Assembly (NCBI GenBank): GCA_035547515.1
Contig: DASZUS010000079.1
Span: forward strand, 1-64,000
From: DASZTV01 sp035547515
GTDB lineage: Bacteria; Actinomycetota; Actinomycetes; JAFAQI01
Reading direction: 5' to 3'
DNA length: 64,000 bases
The notes under the pieces are model-generated. The model searched no databases and was not told the DNA's origin. It worked only from the letters and a program-made list of their open reading frames with translations. The position numbers and the translations under genes are program-made. Of this stretch, positions 23,070 to 30,713 are shown one piece after another. Position 1 is the first letter of the stretch. Every line of letters starts with the position of its first letter.

Positions 23070-24202
23070 TCGGCGACAACGTCGAGATCGGCCTCGGCCG
23101 GTCTGGTCGACGCGGGTACTCCCTCGACGACATCGCGATCGTGCCGTCGCGGCGTACCCGTGATGTCGACGTCGTGTCGCTGAGCTGGCAGATCGACGCC
23201 TACCGGTTCGACCTGCCGCTGGTCGCGATGCCCTCCGACGCGACGATGTCGCCGGCGACCGTCGCCCAGGTCAACTCGTCCGGCGGGCTCGGTGTGCTCG
23301 ACGCGGAAGGGCTCTGGACGAGGTACGACGACCCCGGCCCGGTCTACGACCAGCTCGCGCAGCTCGACGGCGACGATGCCACGTCGATGCTGCAGCGGGT
23401 CTACTCCGAGCCGGTCCGCGACGAGCTGATCACGCAGCGGATCAAGGAGCTGCGCGACAGCGGGTCGATCACGGCGGTGCGGGTGTCCCCGCAGCACACC
23501 CTGCGCTACGCGCCGACCATCCTCGCCGCGGGTGTCGACCTGCTGGTGATCCAGGGCACGATCGTGTCCGCCGAGCACGTCGCCGCGTCCGCGACCGAGC
23601 CGCCGCTGAACCTCAAGACCTTCATCGCCGACCTCGACGTCCCGGTCATCGTTGGCGGCTGCACCAACTACCAGACTGCGCTGCACCTGATGCGCACTGG
23701 CGCAGCCGGGGTCATCGTCGGCACCGCCTCCGACGAGTGGTCGACGACCGGTGCCGTGCTCGGCATCGACGTGCCGATGGCGACCGCGATCGTCGACGCG
23801 GCGGCTGCGCGCCGCGACTACCTGGACGAGACCGGCGGGCGCTACGTGCATGTGATCGCGGCGGGCGAGATCGAGACCAGCGGCGACATCGCGAAGTCGC
23901 TCGCCTGCGGCGCCGATGCGGTCATGCTCGGGGAGCCCCTTTCGGTCGCCGCCGAGGCTCCGGCGAAAGGCGCCTGGTGGCAGCCGGCCGCCTCGCACCC
24001 GAAGCTGCCTCGCGGCCGGTTCGCCGAAGTGGCGGGCGGCTGGCCGCTCGCCCCGCTTGCCGAGGTGATCCGCGGCGCGTCGTCATCGCCCGACGGCTAC
24101 CTGAACCTCTTCGGCGCGGTCCGCCGCTCGATCGCGAAGGCGGGCTACAGCGACCTCAAGGAGTTCCAGCGGGTGGAGCTCGTGGTCCGTCCGGCTAGTT
24201 GA
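23066..24202 (+). CDS. GuaB3-family IMP dehydrogenase-related protein
   Basis: This 378-residue barrel protein is homologous to IMP dehydrogenase but has no CBS domains and lacks the catalytic-Cys loop: the equivalent region reads VIVGTASDEWSTTGAVLG. SGDIAKSLACGADAVMLGEP matches the phosphate-binding region. It belongs to the actinobacterial GuaB3 family that follows guaB; its activity is not a standard IMPDH. The ATG overlaps the guaB stop (ATGA), so expression is coupled. It converges on the next gene with an 8-base tail overlap. Confidence 0.88.
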   Translation: MIGDNVEIGLGRSGRRGYSLDDIAIVPSRRTRDVDVVSLSWQIDAYRFDLPLVAMPSDATMSPATVAQVNSSGGLGVLDAEGLWTRYDDPGPVYDQLAQLDGDDATSMLQRVYSEPVRDELITQRIKELRDSGSITAVRVSPQHTLRYAPTILAAGVDLLVIQGTIVSAEHVAASATEPPLNLKTFIADLDVPVIVGGCTNYQTALHLMRTGAAGVIVGTASDEWSTTGAVLGIDVPMATAIVDAAAARRDYLDETGGRYVHVIAAGEIETSGDIAKSLACGADAVMLGEPLSVAAEAPAKGAWWQPAASHPKLPRGRFAEVAGGWPLAPLAEVIRGASSSPDGYLNLFGAVRRSIAKAGYSDLKEFQRVELVVRPAS

Positions 24203-24860
24203 CCGCGGCGGCCCGTTCCAGGATCTGCTTCATGACCTCGGGCGGTTGCGCCCCGGAGACGGCGTAGCGGCGTTCGAACACGAAGAACGGGACGCCACTG
24301 ACGCCGAGCTCATGAGCTTGCGCCTCGTCGGCGACGACCAGCTCCTCGAAGGCGTCGGTCCGCAAGGTCGCGGCGACCTCGTCCGAGTCCAGGCCGTCGA
24401 CCTCCGCCGCGAGCTGGGCGAGTGAGTCGGGCTCGAAGATCGAGCGCTGCTCGGTGAAGTACGCGCGGTAGAGCCGCTCGACCATCGCGTCCTGTGCCCC
24501 GCGTTGCCGGGCGAGCTGGATCAGCCGGTGCGCGTCGCGGCTGTTGCCCCACAGCTGGCCGGCGAGGTTGAACGTCAGACCTGCCTCGGCTGCTCGTGCC
24601 GCCATCTGCTCCTGCGCCGCGACGGCCTGAGCCTCGGACATCCCGTACCGCGTGGCGAGCCGCTCGATCGTGGGCATCGTCTCGCCGCGTGGCGTGGTCG
24701 GATCGAGCTCGAAGGAGTGATGGACGATCTCGATCTCGCCGCCGAGGTCGGCGAGCGCCGTACGCAGATGCTGGCGACCGAGGTAGCACCACGGACAGAT
24801 GACGTCGGCCCAGATGTCGATGCGCACACCTGTGACAACCATCGCAGTCGCGGATGTCAT
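24195..24860 (-). CDS. DsbA family oxidoreductase (FrnE-like)
   Basis: This thioredoxin-fold protein carries the CPWC redox motif in DIWADVICPWCYLGRQHL and the cis-Pro region SGVPFFVFERRYAVSGAQPP, typical of the DsbA/FrnE group. It has no signal peptide, so it is probably cytoplasmic. The start is uncertain: ATG 24860 gives 221 residues, ATG 24842 gives 215, and neither has a clear ribosome site or -10. It is divergent from guaA. Confidence 0.85.
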   Translation of the reverse strand: MTSATAMVVTGVRIDIWADVICPWCYLGRQHLRTALADLGGEIEIVHHSFELDPTTPRGETMPTIERLATRYGMSEAQAVAAQEQMAARAAEAGLTFNLAGQLWGNSRDAHRLIQLARQRGAQDAMVERLYRAYFTEQRSIFEPDSLAQLAAEVDGLDSDEVAATLRTDAFEELVVADEAQAHELGVSGVPFFVFERRYAVSGAQPPEVMKQILERAAAVN

Positions 24861-24885
24861 CCCCGCCGCCGCCGACGAAGGCCGA

Positions 24886-24891
24886 TATCCT
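24886..24891 (+). promoter_or_regulatory. -10 element of leaderless guaA
   Basis: TATCCT ends seven bases before GTG 24899 with no ribosome-binding site between; this hexamer decides the start of guaA. Confidence 0.5.
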
Positions 24892-24898
24892 CGGGACG

Positions 24899-26479
24899 GT
24901 GACGGCATCGCCGGAGGGCTTCGACACCGTCCTCGTCGTGGACTTCGGGGCGCAGTACGCCCAGCTCATCGCTCGCCGGGTGCGCGAGTGCCGGGTCTAC
25001 AGCGAGATCGTCCCGTCATCGATGCCGGTCGAGGCGATGCTCGCCAAGCGACCCAAGGCGATCATCCTGTCCGGCGGCCCGTCGTCGGTCTACGCCGAGG
25101 GCGCGCCGCAGGTCGACGCCTCGTTGTTCGCCGCGGGGGTGCCGACCTTCGGCATCTGCTACGGCTTCCAGGCCATGGCTCAGGCCCTGGGCGGCGAGGT
25201 CCGCCACACCGGGCTGAGCGAGTTCGGCGCGACGGCGCTTCGCGTCACCGATGGCGGCGGGGTGCTGCTGGGCGGGCTGCCCGAGGCGCAGCAGGTGTGG
25301 ATGTCGCACGGTGACGCGGTGTTCTCGGCCCCCGCCGGCTTCAGCACGGTCGCGGTCACCGACGGCGCACCGGTCGCCGCGTTCGAGGACGTCTCGCGGG
25401 GCCTCGCGGGAGTGCAGTTCCACCCGGAAGTCCTGCACACCGCGCACGGCCAGGCGATCCTGCAGCGGTTCCTGCTGGAGATCGCCGGGTGCCGGCCGAC
25501 CTGGACGATGGTCAACATCGTCGACGAGCAGGTCGACCGGATCCGGGCGCAGGTCGGCGGCAAGCGCGCGATCTGCGGCCTGTCCGGCGGCGTCGACTCG
25601 GCCGTCGCCGCCGCGCTGGTGCAGCGGGCGATCGGCGAGCAGCTCACCTGCGTGTTCGTCGACCACGGGTTGTTGCGCAAGGGCGAGGCCGAGCAGGTCG
25701 AGCGAGACTTCGTCGCGTCGACCGGCGTACGGCTCAAGGTCGTCGATGCCGCAGACCGGTTCCTCTCCGCGCTGGACGGAGTGAGCGACCCCGAGCAGAA
25801 GCGCAAGATCATCGGTCGCGAGTTCATCCGGGTGTTCGAGGCGGCCGCCCGCGAGATCGTCGCCGAGTCCGAGGCCTCGGGGGAGTCGGTCGACTTCCTG
25901 GTCCAGGGCACGCTCTACCCCGACGTCGTCGAGTCCGGTGGCGGCGAGGGCGCGGCCAACATCAAGAGCCACCACAACGTCGGGGGCCTGCCGGACGACC
26001 TGCAGTTCTCCCTCGTCGAGCCGCTGCGGGCGCTGTTCAAGGACGAAGTACGCCGCGTCGGCGAGGAGCTCGGCCTGCCCGGCGAGATCGTGTGGCGCCA
26101 GCCGTTCCCCGGCCCGGGTCTTGCGATCCGCATCGTCGGCGCGGTCACCCGGGAGCGGCTCGAAGTGTTGCGCGAGGCAGACGCGATTGCCCGCGAGGAG
26201 CTGTCCGCCGCAGGGCTCGACCGCGAGATCTGGCAGTGCCCGGTGGTGCTGCTCGCCGACGTACGGTCCGTCGGCGTCCAGGGCGATGGCCGGACCTACG
26301 GCCACCCGGTTGTGCTGCGTCCGGTCTCCAGCGAGGACGCGATGACCGCGGACTGGACCCGCGTCCCGTACGACGTGCTCGCGCGGATCTCGACCCGCAT
26401 CACGAACGAGGTGCGCGAGGTCAACCGTGTCGTGCTCGACGTGACGAGCAAGCCGCCCGGCACCATCGAGTGGGAGTAG
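24899..26479 (+). CDS. guaA: GMP synthase (glutamine-hydrolysing)
   Basis: GuaA aminates XMP to GMP. The class I glutaminase domain has VLVVDFGAQYAQLIARRVRE, the catalytic Cys in FGICYGFQAMAQ and HPEVLHT. The PP-loop ATPase domain has CGLSGGVDSAVAAAL, and the C-terminal dimerisation domain ends in SKPPGTIEWE. An upstream in-frame ATG exists at 24854, but GTG 24899 gives the usual N-terminus and 526 residues. With guaB and guaB3 it completes the GMP branch. Confidence 0.96.
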   Translation: MTASPEGFDTVLVVDFGAQYAQLIARRVRECRVYSEIVPSSMPVEAMLAKRPKAIILSGGPSSVYAEGAPQVDASLFAAGVPTFGICYGFQAMAQALGGEVRHTGLSEFGATALRVTDGGGVLLGGLPEAQQVWMSHGDAVFSAPAGFSTVAVTDGAPVAAFEDVSRGLAGVQFHPEVLHTAHGQAILQRFLLEIAGCRPTWTMVNIVDEQVDRIRAQVGGKRAICGLSGGVDSAVAAALVQRAIGEQLTCVFVDHGLLRKGEAEQVERDFVASTGVRLKVVDAADRFLSALDGVSDPEQKRKIIGREFIRVFEAAAREIVAESEASGESVDFLVQGTLYPDVVESGGGEGAANIKSHHNVGGLPDDLQFSLVEPLRALFKDEVRRVGEELGLPGEIVWRQPFPGPGLAIRIVGAVTRERLEVLREADAIAREELSAAGLDREIWQCPVVLLADVRSVGVQGDGRTYGHPVVLRPVSSEDAMTADWTRVPYDVLARISTRITNEVREVNRVVLDVTSKPPGTIEWE

Positions 26480-26481
26480 GG

Positions 26482-26709
26482 CTAGACGGGACGGACGACG
26501 GAGCTCGGGGCGCGCGTGGTCGCGTAGTGCACCGGGGCGAAGTACGCGGGCGCGTAGTCGGGCGTCGGAGCGCTCTCGGTAGCGGGTGCAGCCGTGGCTT
26601 CGGGCTCGATCGCAGCGGCCATGCAGTTCGCCTCGATGCGTTCGCAGACCATGCAGTACGCCGCAAGCCCGACGATCCCCGCAACCGCGAGAACTACGAG
26701 CAGCAACAT
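26482..26709 (-). CDS. Small membrane-anchored Ala/Pro-rich protein
   Basis: This predicted 75-residue protein begins with one hydrophobic helix (LLLVVLAVAGIVGLAAYCMV), followed by three Cys in the first 30 residues and a Pro/Ala/Thr-rich exterior tail. It lies 28 bases downstream of trmB on the same strand and converges on guaA with a 2-base gap. No family was recognised and no good ribosome site is visible, so it may not be real. Confidence 0.4.
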   Translation of the reverse strand: MLLLVVLAVAGIVGLAAYCMVCERIEANCMAAAIEPEATAAPATESAPTPDYAPAYFAPVHYATTRAPSSVVRPV

Positions 26710-26737
26710 GGCCAGAGGGTGCCCAGCCGCGGATCGG

Positions 26738-27445
26738 CTAATCGTCGCGCCGGTAGGTGAGGTCCGTGATGGGCCGGCCCGCGGCGAGGCCGCGTCGCTC
26801 GAAGCGAGTCAGTGGGCGTTCGGCGTACCGCTCAGTGACACCGCCCGACAGCAGCGGTTCGGCGTCGAGGACCTCCCGCATCTGCTCGGCGTAGTCCGGC
26901 CAGTCGGTGGCAAGCCGCCAGACCGCACCCGGCGCGAGCCGCGATGCCGCGAGCGACGCGAACTCCCGACGTATCAGCCGGCGTTTGTGGTGGCGCGGCT
27001 TCGGCCACGGATCGGGGAAGAAGGTCCACAGCTCGCCGACGGTCGCCGGTTCGACGACGTGCTCGAAGCCCCACGCGGCATCGAACGACGACAGCCGCAG
27101 GTTGGTCGGGTTCTCGTCGCCGAGTACGGCGATGCACTGCGCGATGCCCGGCTGCCACACCTCGAAGCCGACGACGTTCCAGTCCGGTCGGCGAAGCGCC
27201 AGCGGAGCCAGTGCCTCTCCCACGCCGAAGCCGATCTCGACCGCCAGCGGTGCCGGCCGCTCGAAAGCGTCAGTCAGTCGAAAGCCGCTGCTGGTCAGCA
27301 GTTGCGGTGGCAGCAGGTAACGATCTGCCCTGGCGTCCCAGGCGCGTTGCTGGCCCGCGTTGAGGCGGCCGCCGCGCCGCCGGTAGGTGCGGATCGCGTG
27401 AGCGTCGGCCGCCGGGCGGGCAGGCGCAACGCCGACCGGCTCCAT
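26738..27445 (-). CDS. trmB: tRNA (guanine-N7)-methyltransferase TrmB
   Basis: TrmB makes m7G46 in tRNA. The SAM motif AVEIGFGVGEALAPLA, GFEVWQPGIAQCI and the catalytic FFPDPWPKPRHHKRRLI are all family signatures. ATG 27445 is preferred over GTG 27448 because the minus-strand TAGGAT hexamer ends six bases before it. The protein is 235 residues with a somewhat long Ala/Pro N-terminus. Confidence 0.93.
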   Translation of the reverse strand: MEPVGVAPARPAADAHAIRTYRRRGGRLNAGQQRAWDARADRYLLPPQLLTSSGFRLTDAFERPAPLAVEIGFGVGEALAPLALRRPDWNVVGFEVWQPGIAQCIAVLGDENPTNLRLSSFDAAWGFEHVVEPATVGELWTFFPDPWPKPRHHKRRLIRREFASLAASRLAPGAVWRLATDWPDYAEQMREVLDAEPLLSGGVTERYAERPLTRFERRGLAAGRPITDLTYRRDD

Positions 27446-27451
27446 CACCCG

Positions 27452-27513
27452 ATCCTATGTGTCACAGACCACTGGTCCAACCAGTAGACCAGATGCCCGC
27501 CAAGTCGTAGAGT
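27452..27513. promoter_or_regulatory. Divergent promoter region of trmB and the sterol-desaturase operon
   Basis: On minus, TAGGAT (27457-27452) ends six bases before the trmB ATG. On plus, TAGAGT (27508-27513) ends seven bases before ATG 27521. Both starts look leaderless. A FadR-type palindrome lies between them, over the -35 zone of both. Confidence 0.55.
27471..27485. promoter_or_regulatory. FadR/GntR-type operator
   Basis: ACTGGT-CCA-ACCAGT is a perfect 6+6 palindrome with the TGGT-N3-ACCA core of FadR-family operators. A further GACCAG at 27487-27492 repeats one half. The gene two positions downstream (28372) encodes a FadR-type GntR regulator, its likely binder. Confidence 0.65.
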
Positions 27514-27520
27514 GCTCGCC

Positions 27521-28375
27521 ATGAGCCCCGGTACCGCCGTGCTGCTTGCTGCGATCCCGATGTTCCTGATCCTGCTCGCGGCCGAAGCGCTGTCCTTCCG
27601 GCTCGCGCCGGACGACGACCTGCGCGGCTACCTGTGGCGCGACAGCGTGACCAGCGTGTCGATGGGACTTGGCTTCCTGGGCATTGAGGTCGGCTGGAAG
27701 GTCGTCTCGCTCGCGGCGTACGTCGGGGTCTACGAGCTGACGCCACTGCGCCTGTCGCCGCACGACTGGTGGACGTGGGTCGCGCTGTTCTTCGCCGACG
27801 ACTTCGCCTACTACTGGTACCACCGCGCCCACCACGAGGTCCGGCTGCTGTGGGCGAGCCACGTGGTCCATCACTCGAGCCAGCGCTACAACCTCTCGAC
27901 GGCGCTGCGCCAGACCTGGACGCCCTTTACTGTCATCCCGTTCTACGTGCCGCTCGCGGTGATCGGGATCCCGCCGTGGATGATCCTCCTCGAGCAGTCC
28001 GTGAGCTTGATCTACCAGTTCTGGATCCACACAGAGCGGATCGGCACGCTTCCGCGCTGGTTCGAGCTGGTCTGGAACACCCCGTCCCACCACCGCGTGC
28101 ACCACGGCTCCAACGCCGGCTACCTCGACCGCAACTACGGCGGCATCCTCATCATCTGGGACCGCATGTTCGGCACCTTCACGCCCGAAGGCGAGCGCGT
28201 GCGGTACGGGCTGACGAAGAACATCTCGACGTACAACCCGTTGCGCGTCGCCTTCCATGAGTACGCCGCGATCTGGGCGGACGTAGTCGCGGCGACCCGG
28301 CTGCGGGATCGCCTCGCTCATCTCACACGGGGGCCGGGGTGGACCCCGGCGGGCTCCGAGCTCGTCGCACCGTGA
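27521..28375 (+). CDS. Sterol desaturase / fatty-acid hydroxylase superfamily membrane protein
   Basis: This 284-residue integral membrane di-iron enzyme has the histidine boxes of the superfamily: YHRAHHE, HVVHHSSQRYN and HHRVHHGSN. Hydrophobic segments lie near residues 5-25, 45-70 and 140-165. Members oxidise lipid or sterol C-H bonds; the substrate here is unknown. ATG 27521 is chosen because it sits seven bases after TAGAGT. The stop overlaps the GntR start (GTGA), so both form an operon behind a FadR-like operator, which suggests a lipid-responsive gene. Confidence 0.9.
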   Translation: MSPGTAVLLAAIPMFLILLAAEALSFRLAPDDDLRGYLWRDSVTSVSMGLGFLGIEVGWKVVSLAAYVGVYELTPLRLSPHDWWTWVALFFADDFAYYWYHRAHHEVRLLWASHVVHHSSQRYNLSTALRQTWTPFTVIPFYVPLAVIGIPPWMILLEQSVSLIYQFWIHTERIGTLPRWFELVWNTPSHHRVHHGSNAGYLDRNYGGILIIWDRMFGTFTPEGERVRYGLTKNISTYNPLRVAFHEYAAIWADVVAATRLRDRLAHLTRGPGWTPAGSELVAP

Positions 28376-29109
28376 CCGCACCCGAGCCGGTCATCTTCGC
28401 GCCGGTGGTGCGCGCGTCGGTCTCCGACGACGTCTACCGTCAGCTGCGCGACGCCATCGTCGGCGGCGCGATCGAGCCGGGCTCATCGCTGGCGGGGGAG
28501 CGCGCGCTCGCCGAGCAGTTCGGCGTGAACCGGCACGCGCTGCGGGAGGCGATCCGCCGGTTGGAGCAGGCCCGGCTGGTCGAGGTCAGCCACGGCGGCG
28601 CGACCCGAGTGCTGGACTGGCGGACCAATGCGGGCCTCGAGCTGCTCGCCGAGCTCGGCGCTTCCGTCGAGGTTGCGCCGGCGGTGATGATCCGCTCCGT
28701 CGTGGAGATGCGCCGGGCGATCGGTGTCGACGCCGCGCGCCTGGCCGCGGACCGGATCCCGCGGGCGGCCGCTCGTGAGCTGGTTGCCCACGTCGAAGAG
28801 CTCGCGGCGCGCACGCCACCGCCGGACCTCGCTGACCTCGGCGCCAGCTATGACGTGCTGTGGCGGATGATCGTCGCCGCCTCCGACAACCTCGCCTACC
28901 AGCTCGCGGACAACTCGCTGGTGGAGGCTCTGCATCGGATGCCCGAGCTGGCGCTCCAGCTCTCCGAAGGGGAGATCACCGACCTCGCCACTCAGCGCGC
29001 GCTCGTGCTCGCGATCGCGGCTGGCGACCAGGCCGAGGCCGCCGACGTGGCGGATCGCCTGCTCAGCCGGATGGTCGAGGCTGCGGCCGCCGTACGGTCG
29101 GTGGCCTAG
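28372..29109 (+). CDS. FadR-subfamily GntR transcriptional regulator
   Basis: This 245-residue regulator has the GntR winged HTH at about residues 14-80 (VSDDVYRQLRDAIVGGAIEP, RALAEQFGVNRHALREAIRR, EQARLVEVSHGG) and an all-helical FCD effector domain with acidic and His residues (HVEELAARTP, LVEALHRMPEL). The GTG overlaps the desaturase stop, so it is co-transcribed with that enzyme and probably autoregulates through 27471-27485. The effector may be a fatty acid or acyl-CoA; that is inference. Confidence 0.9.
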   Translation: MTAPEPVIFAPVVRASVSDDVYRQLRDAIVGGAIEPGSSLAGERALAEQFGVNRHALREAIRRLEQARLVEVSHGGATRVLDWRTNAGLELLAELGASVEVAPAVMIRSVVEMRRAIGVDAARLAADRIPRAAARELVAHVEELAARTPPPDLADLGASYDVLWRMIVAASDNLAYQLADNSLVEALHRMPELALQLSEGEITDLATQRALVLAIAAGDQAEAADVADRLLSRMVEAAAAVRSVA

Positions 29110-29186
29110 CTCGGCGTACCGCAGGGCATGCTGGTCCTATCCGCACTTCTTCGCATTGGCACCGCCGGCGCCGCCGGTGGCCGTGG

Positions 29187-30161
29187 GTGGTCCTCGCCGG
29201 GCTGGTTGCGCTTGTCGTGATCTTCGTCGGTGCGATCGTCTACAACCTGACCCGGCCGGTGCACCACTTCGCCAAGCCCGGCCCCAACCACAGCTGGCTC
29301 TCCGGCGTCTATGCCGGCCACACGCCGGCCGACGACGAGGCGTTCGCGAAGTGGCGCGGCGCGGCGATCCAGATCGCCACCGACTTCGTCGGGGGCGGAG
29401 CCTGGGGCTCGATCGAGCACCCGCTGGTGCTGGGACTGGCGTGGCACAAGGACTACGCGGTCCAGCTCGTGGTCAGCGTGCCGATGTGGCCGGCATCCGG
29501 CGGCAGCCTGTCCGACGCAGCAGCCGGCAGCTACAACAGCAACTACGCACAGCTCGCCAAGACGCTGGTCAGCGACGGCCGCGCCAACAGCGTGATCCGC
29601 CTGGGGTGGGAGTTCAATACGCCGTACTTCCGCTGGCAGGTCGCCGACGATGCCGAGGCGGCGCAGTACGCCGCGGCGTGGCGGCAAGCGGTGAAGTCGA
29701 TGCGCTCGGTGGCCGGTCAGCAGTTCACGTTCGTGTGGAATCCGAACCTGTCCAACACCGGGCCCGACCCCGCGCTGGCCTACCCGGGTGATGCGTACGT
29801 CGACGACATCGGCCTCGACGTCTACGACCGCAGCCTGAACGACAACGAGACTCCGCAACAGCGCTGGAACGATCTCGTGCACGAGAAGTACGGGCTGCAG
29901 TGGCAGGCGCAGTTCGCGGCCGCGCACGGCAAGCCGATTGCCTTCCCGGAGTGGGGCCTCGTGCACGACCCGGGCGCCGGCAACGCCGGCGGAGACGACC
30001 CGTACTTCATCCAGCAGATGCACGCATGGTTCGCCGCGCATGACACCGCGTTCGAGGTCTACTTCGACGGGCCGGAAGACGCCGGCTCGACCTTCGAGAT
30101 CGGCGACGGGGACTTCCCCAATGCGGCGGCGCTCTACCTGCGGTTGTTCGGCGGACGTTAG
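29187..30161 (+). CDS. Membrane-anchored GH26-like glycoside hydrolase
   Basis: This exported protein of about 324 residues has one N-terminal hydrophobic helix (VLAGLVALVVIFVGAIVY) and an extracytoplasmic domain resembling GH26 beta-mannanases. RLGWEFNTPYFRW holds the likely acid/base Glu, and IAFPEWGLVHDP the likely nucleophile Glu. The start is unusual: GTG 29187 is the only standard in-frame start after the previous gene, yet the codons just before it encode a basic RRRRRWPW stretch that would suit the cytoplasmic side of the anchor. Confidence 0.72.
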   Translation: MVLAGLVALVVIFVGAIVYNLTRPVHHFAKPGPNHSWLSGVYAGHTPADDEAFAKWRGAAIQIATDFVGGGAWGSIEHPLVLGLAWHKDYAVQLVVSVPMWPASGGSLSDAAAGSYNSNYAQLAKTLVSDGRANSVIRLGWEFNTPYFRWQVADDAEAAQYAAAWRQAVKSMRSVAGQQFTFVWNPNLSNTGPDPALAYPGDAYVDDIGLDVYDRSLNDNETPQQRWNDLVHEKYGLQWQAQFAAAHGKPIAFPEWGLVHDPGAGNAGGDDPYFIQQMHAWFAAHDTAFEVYFDGPEDAGSTFEIGDGDFPNAAALYLRLFGGR

Positions 30162-30211
30162 AAGGCATTGCGAATAGTCTTCGCGGAGGACCGCGGCCTC
30201 GAGGAGCACTC

Positions 30212-30697
30212 GTGTCTGTCTACGACATCCCGTTGACGACGCTCGACGGCAAGCCCGCGACGCTCGGCGAGCACGCCGGCGAGGTCATGCTTGCCGTCAA
30301 CGTCGCCTCGAAGTGCGGGTTCACACCTCAGTACGAGGCCCTGCAGAGACTGCAGGAGACCTACCAGGACAAGGGCTTCACCGTCCTCGGCTTCCCGTGC
30401 AACCAGTTCCTGTTCCAGGAGCGCGGCGACGCCAAGCAGATCGCGACGTTCTGCTCGACGACCTACGGCGTGACCTTCCCGATGTTCGAGAAGCTGAAAG
30501 TCAAAGGCGGCGGGCAGCACCCGCTCTACGCGGAGCTGACCAAGACGCCGGACGCGAGCGGCAAGGCGGGCAACGTGAAATGGAACTTCGAGAAGTTCCT
30601 GATCAACCGCCAAGGCGACGTGGTCGCCCGCTTCCGCAGCAAGGTCAAGCCAGATGCCCCGGAGATCGTCAGCGCGATCGAGGCCGCGCTCGGCTGA
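30212..30697 (+). CDS. Glutathione peroxidase-family (thiol) peroxidase
   Basis: This 161-residue peroxidase has the active-site Cys in VNVASKCGFTPQYEAL, Gln and Trp partners in GFPCNQFLFQE and KWNFEKFLI, and a second Cys in CSTTYGVTFPMFEK. It is Cys-based, not Sec, and most bacterial members use thioredoxin. The GTG start has a GAGGAGC ribosome site about 5 bases upstream. Confidence 0.93.
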   Translation: MSVYDIPLTTLDGKPATLGEHAGEVMLAVNVASKCGFTPQYEALQRLQETYQDKGFTVLGFPCNQFLFQERGDAKQIATFCSTTYGVTFPMFEKLKVKGGGQHPLYAELTKTPDASGKAGNVKWNFEKFLINRQGDVVARFRSKVKPDAPEIVSAIEAALG

Positions 30698-30713
30698 CAC
30701 GATGCGACGGTGG

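Noticed and set aside
29128..29220. Short frame beginning at ATG 29128 upstream of the GH26-like gene
   Set aside because: It is about 30 codons in another frame, ends quickly, and has no ribosome site; kept only as a possible cause of the odd start.
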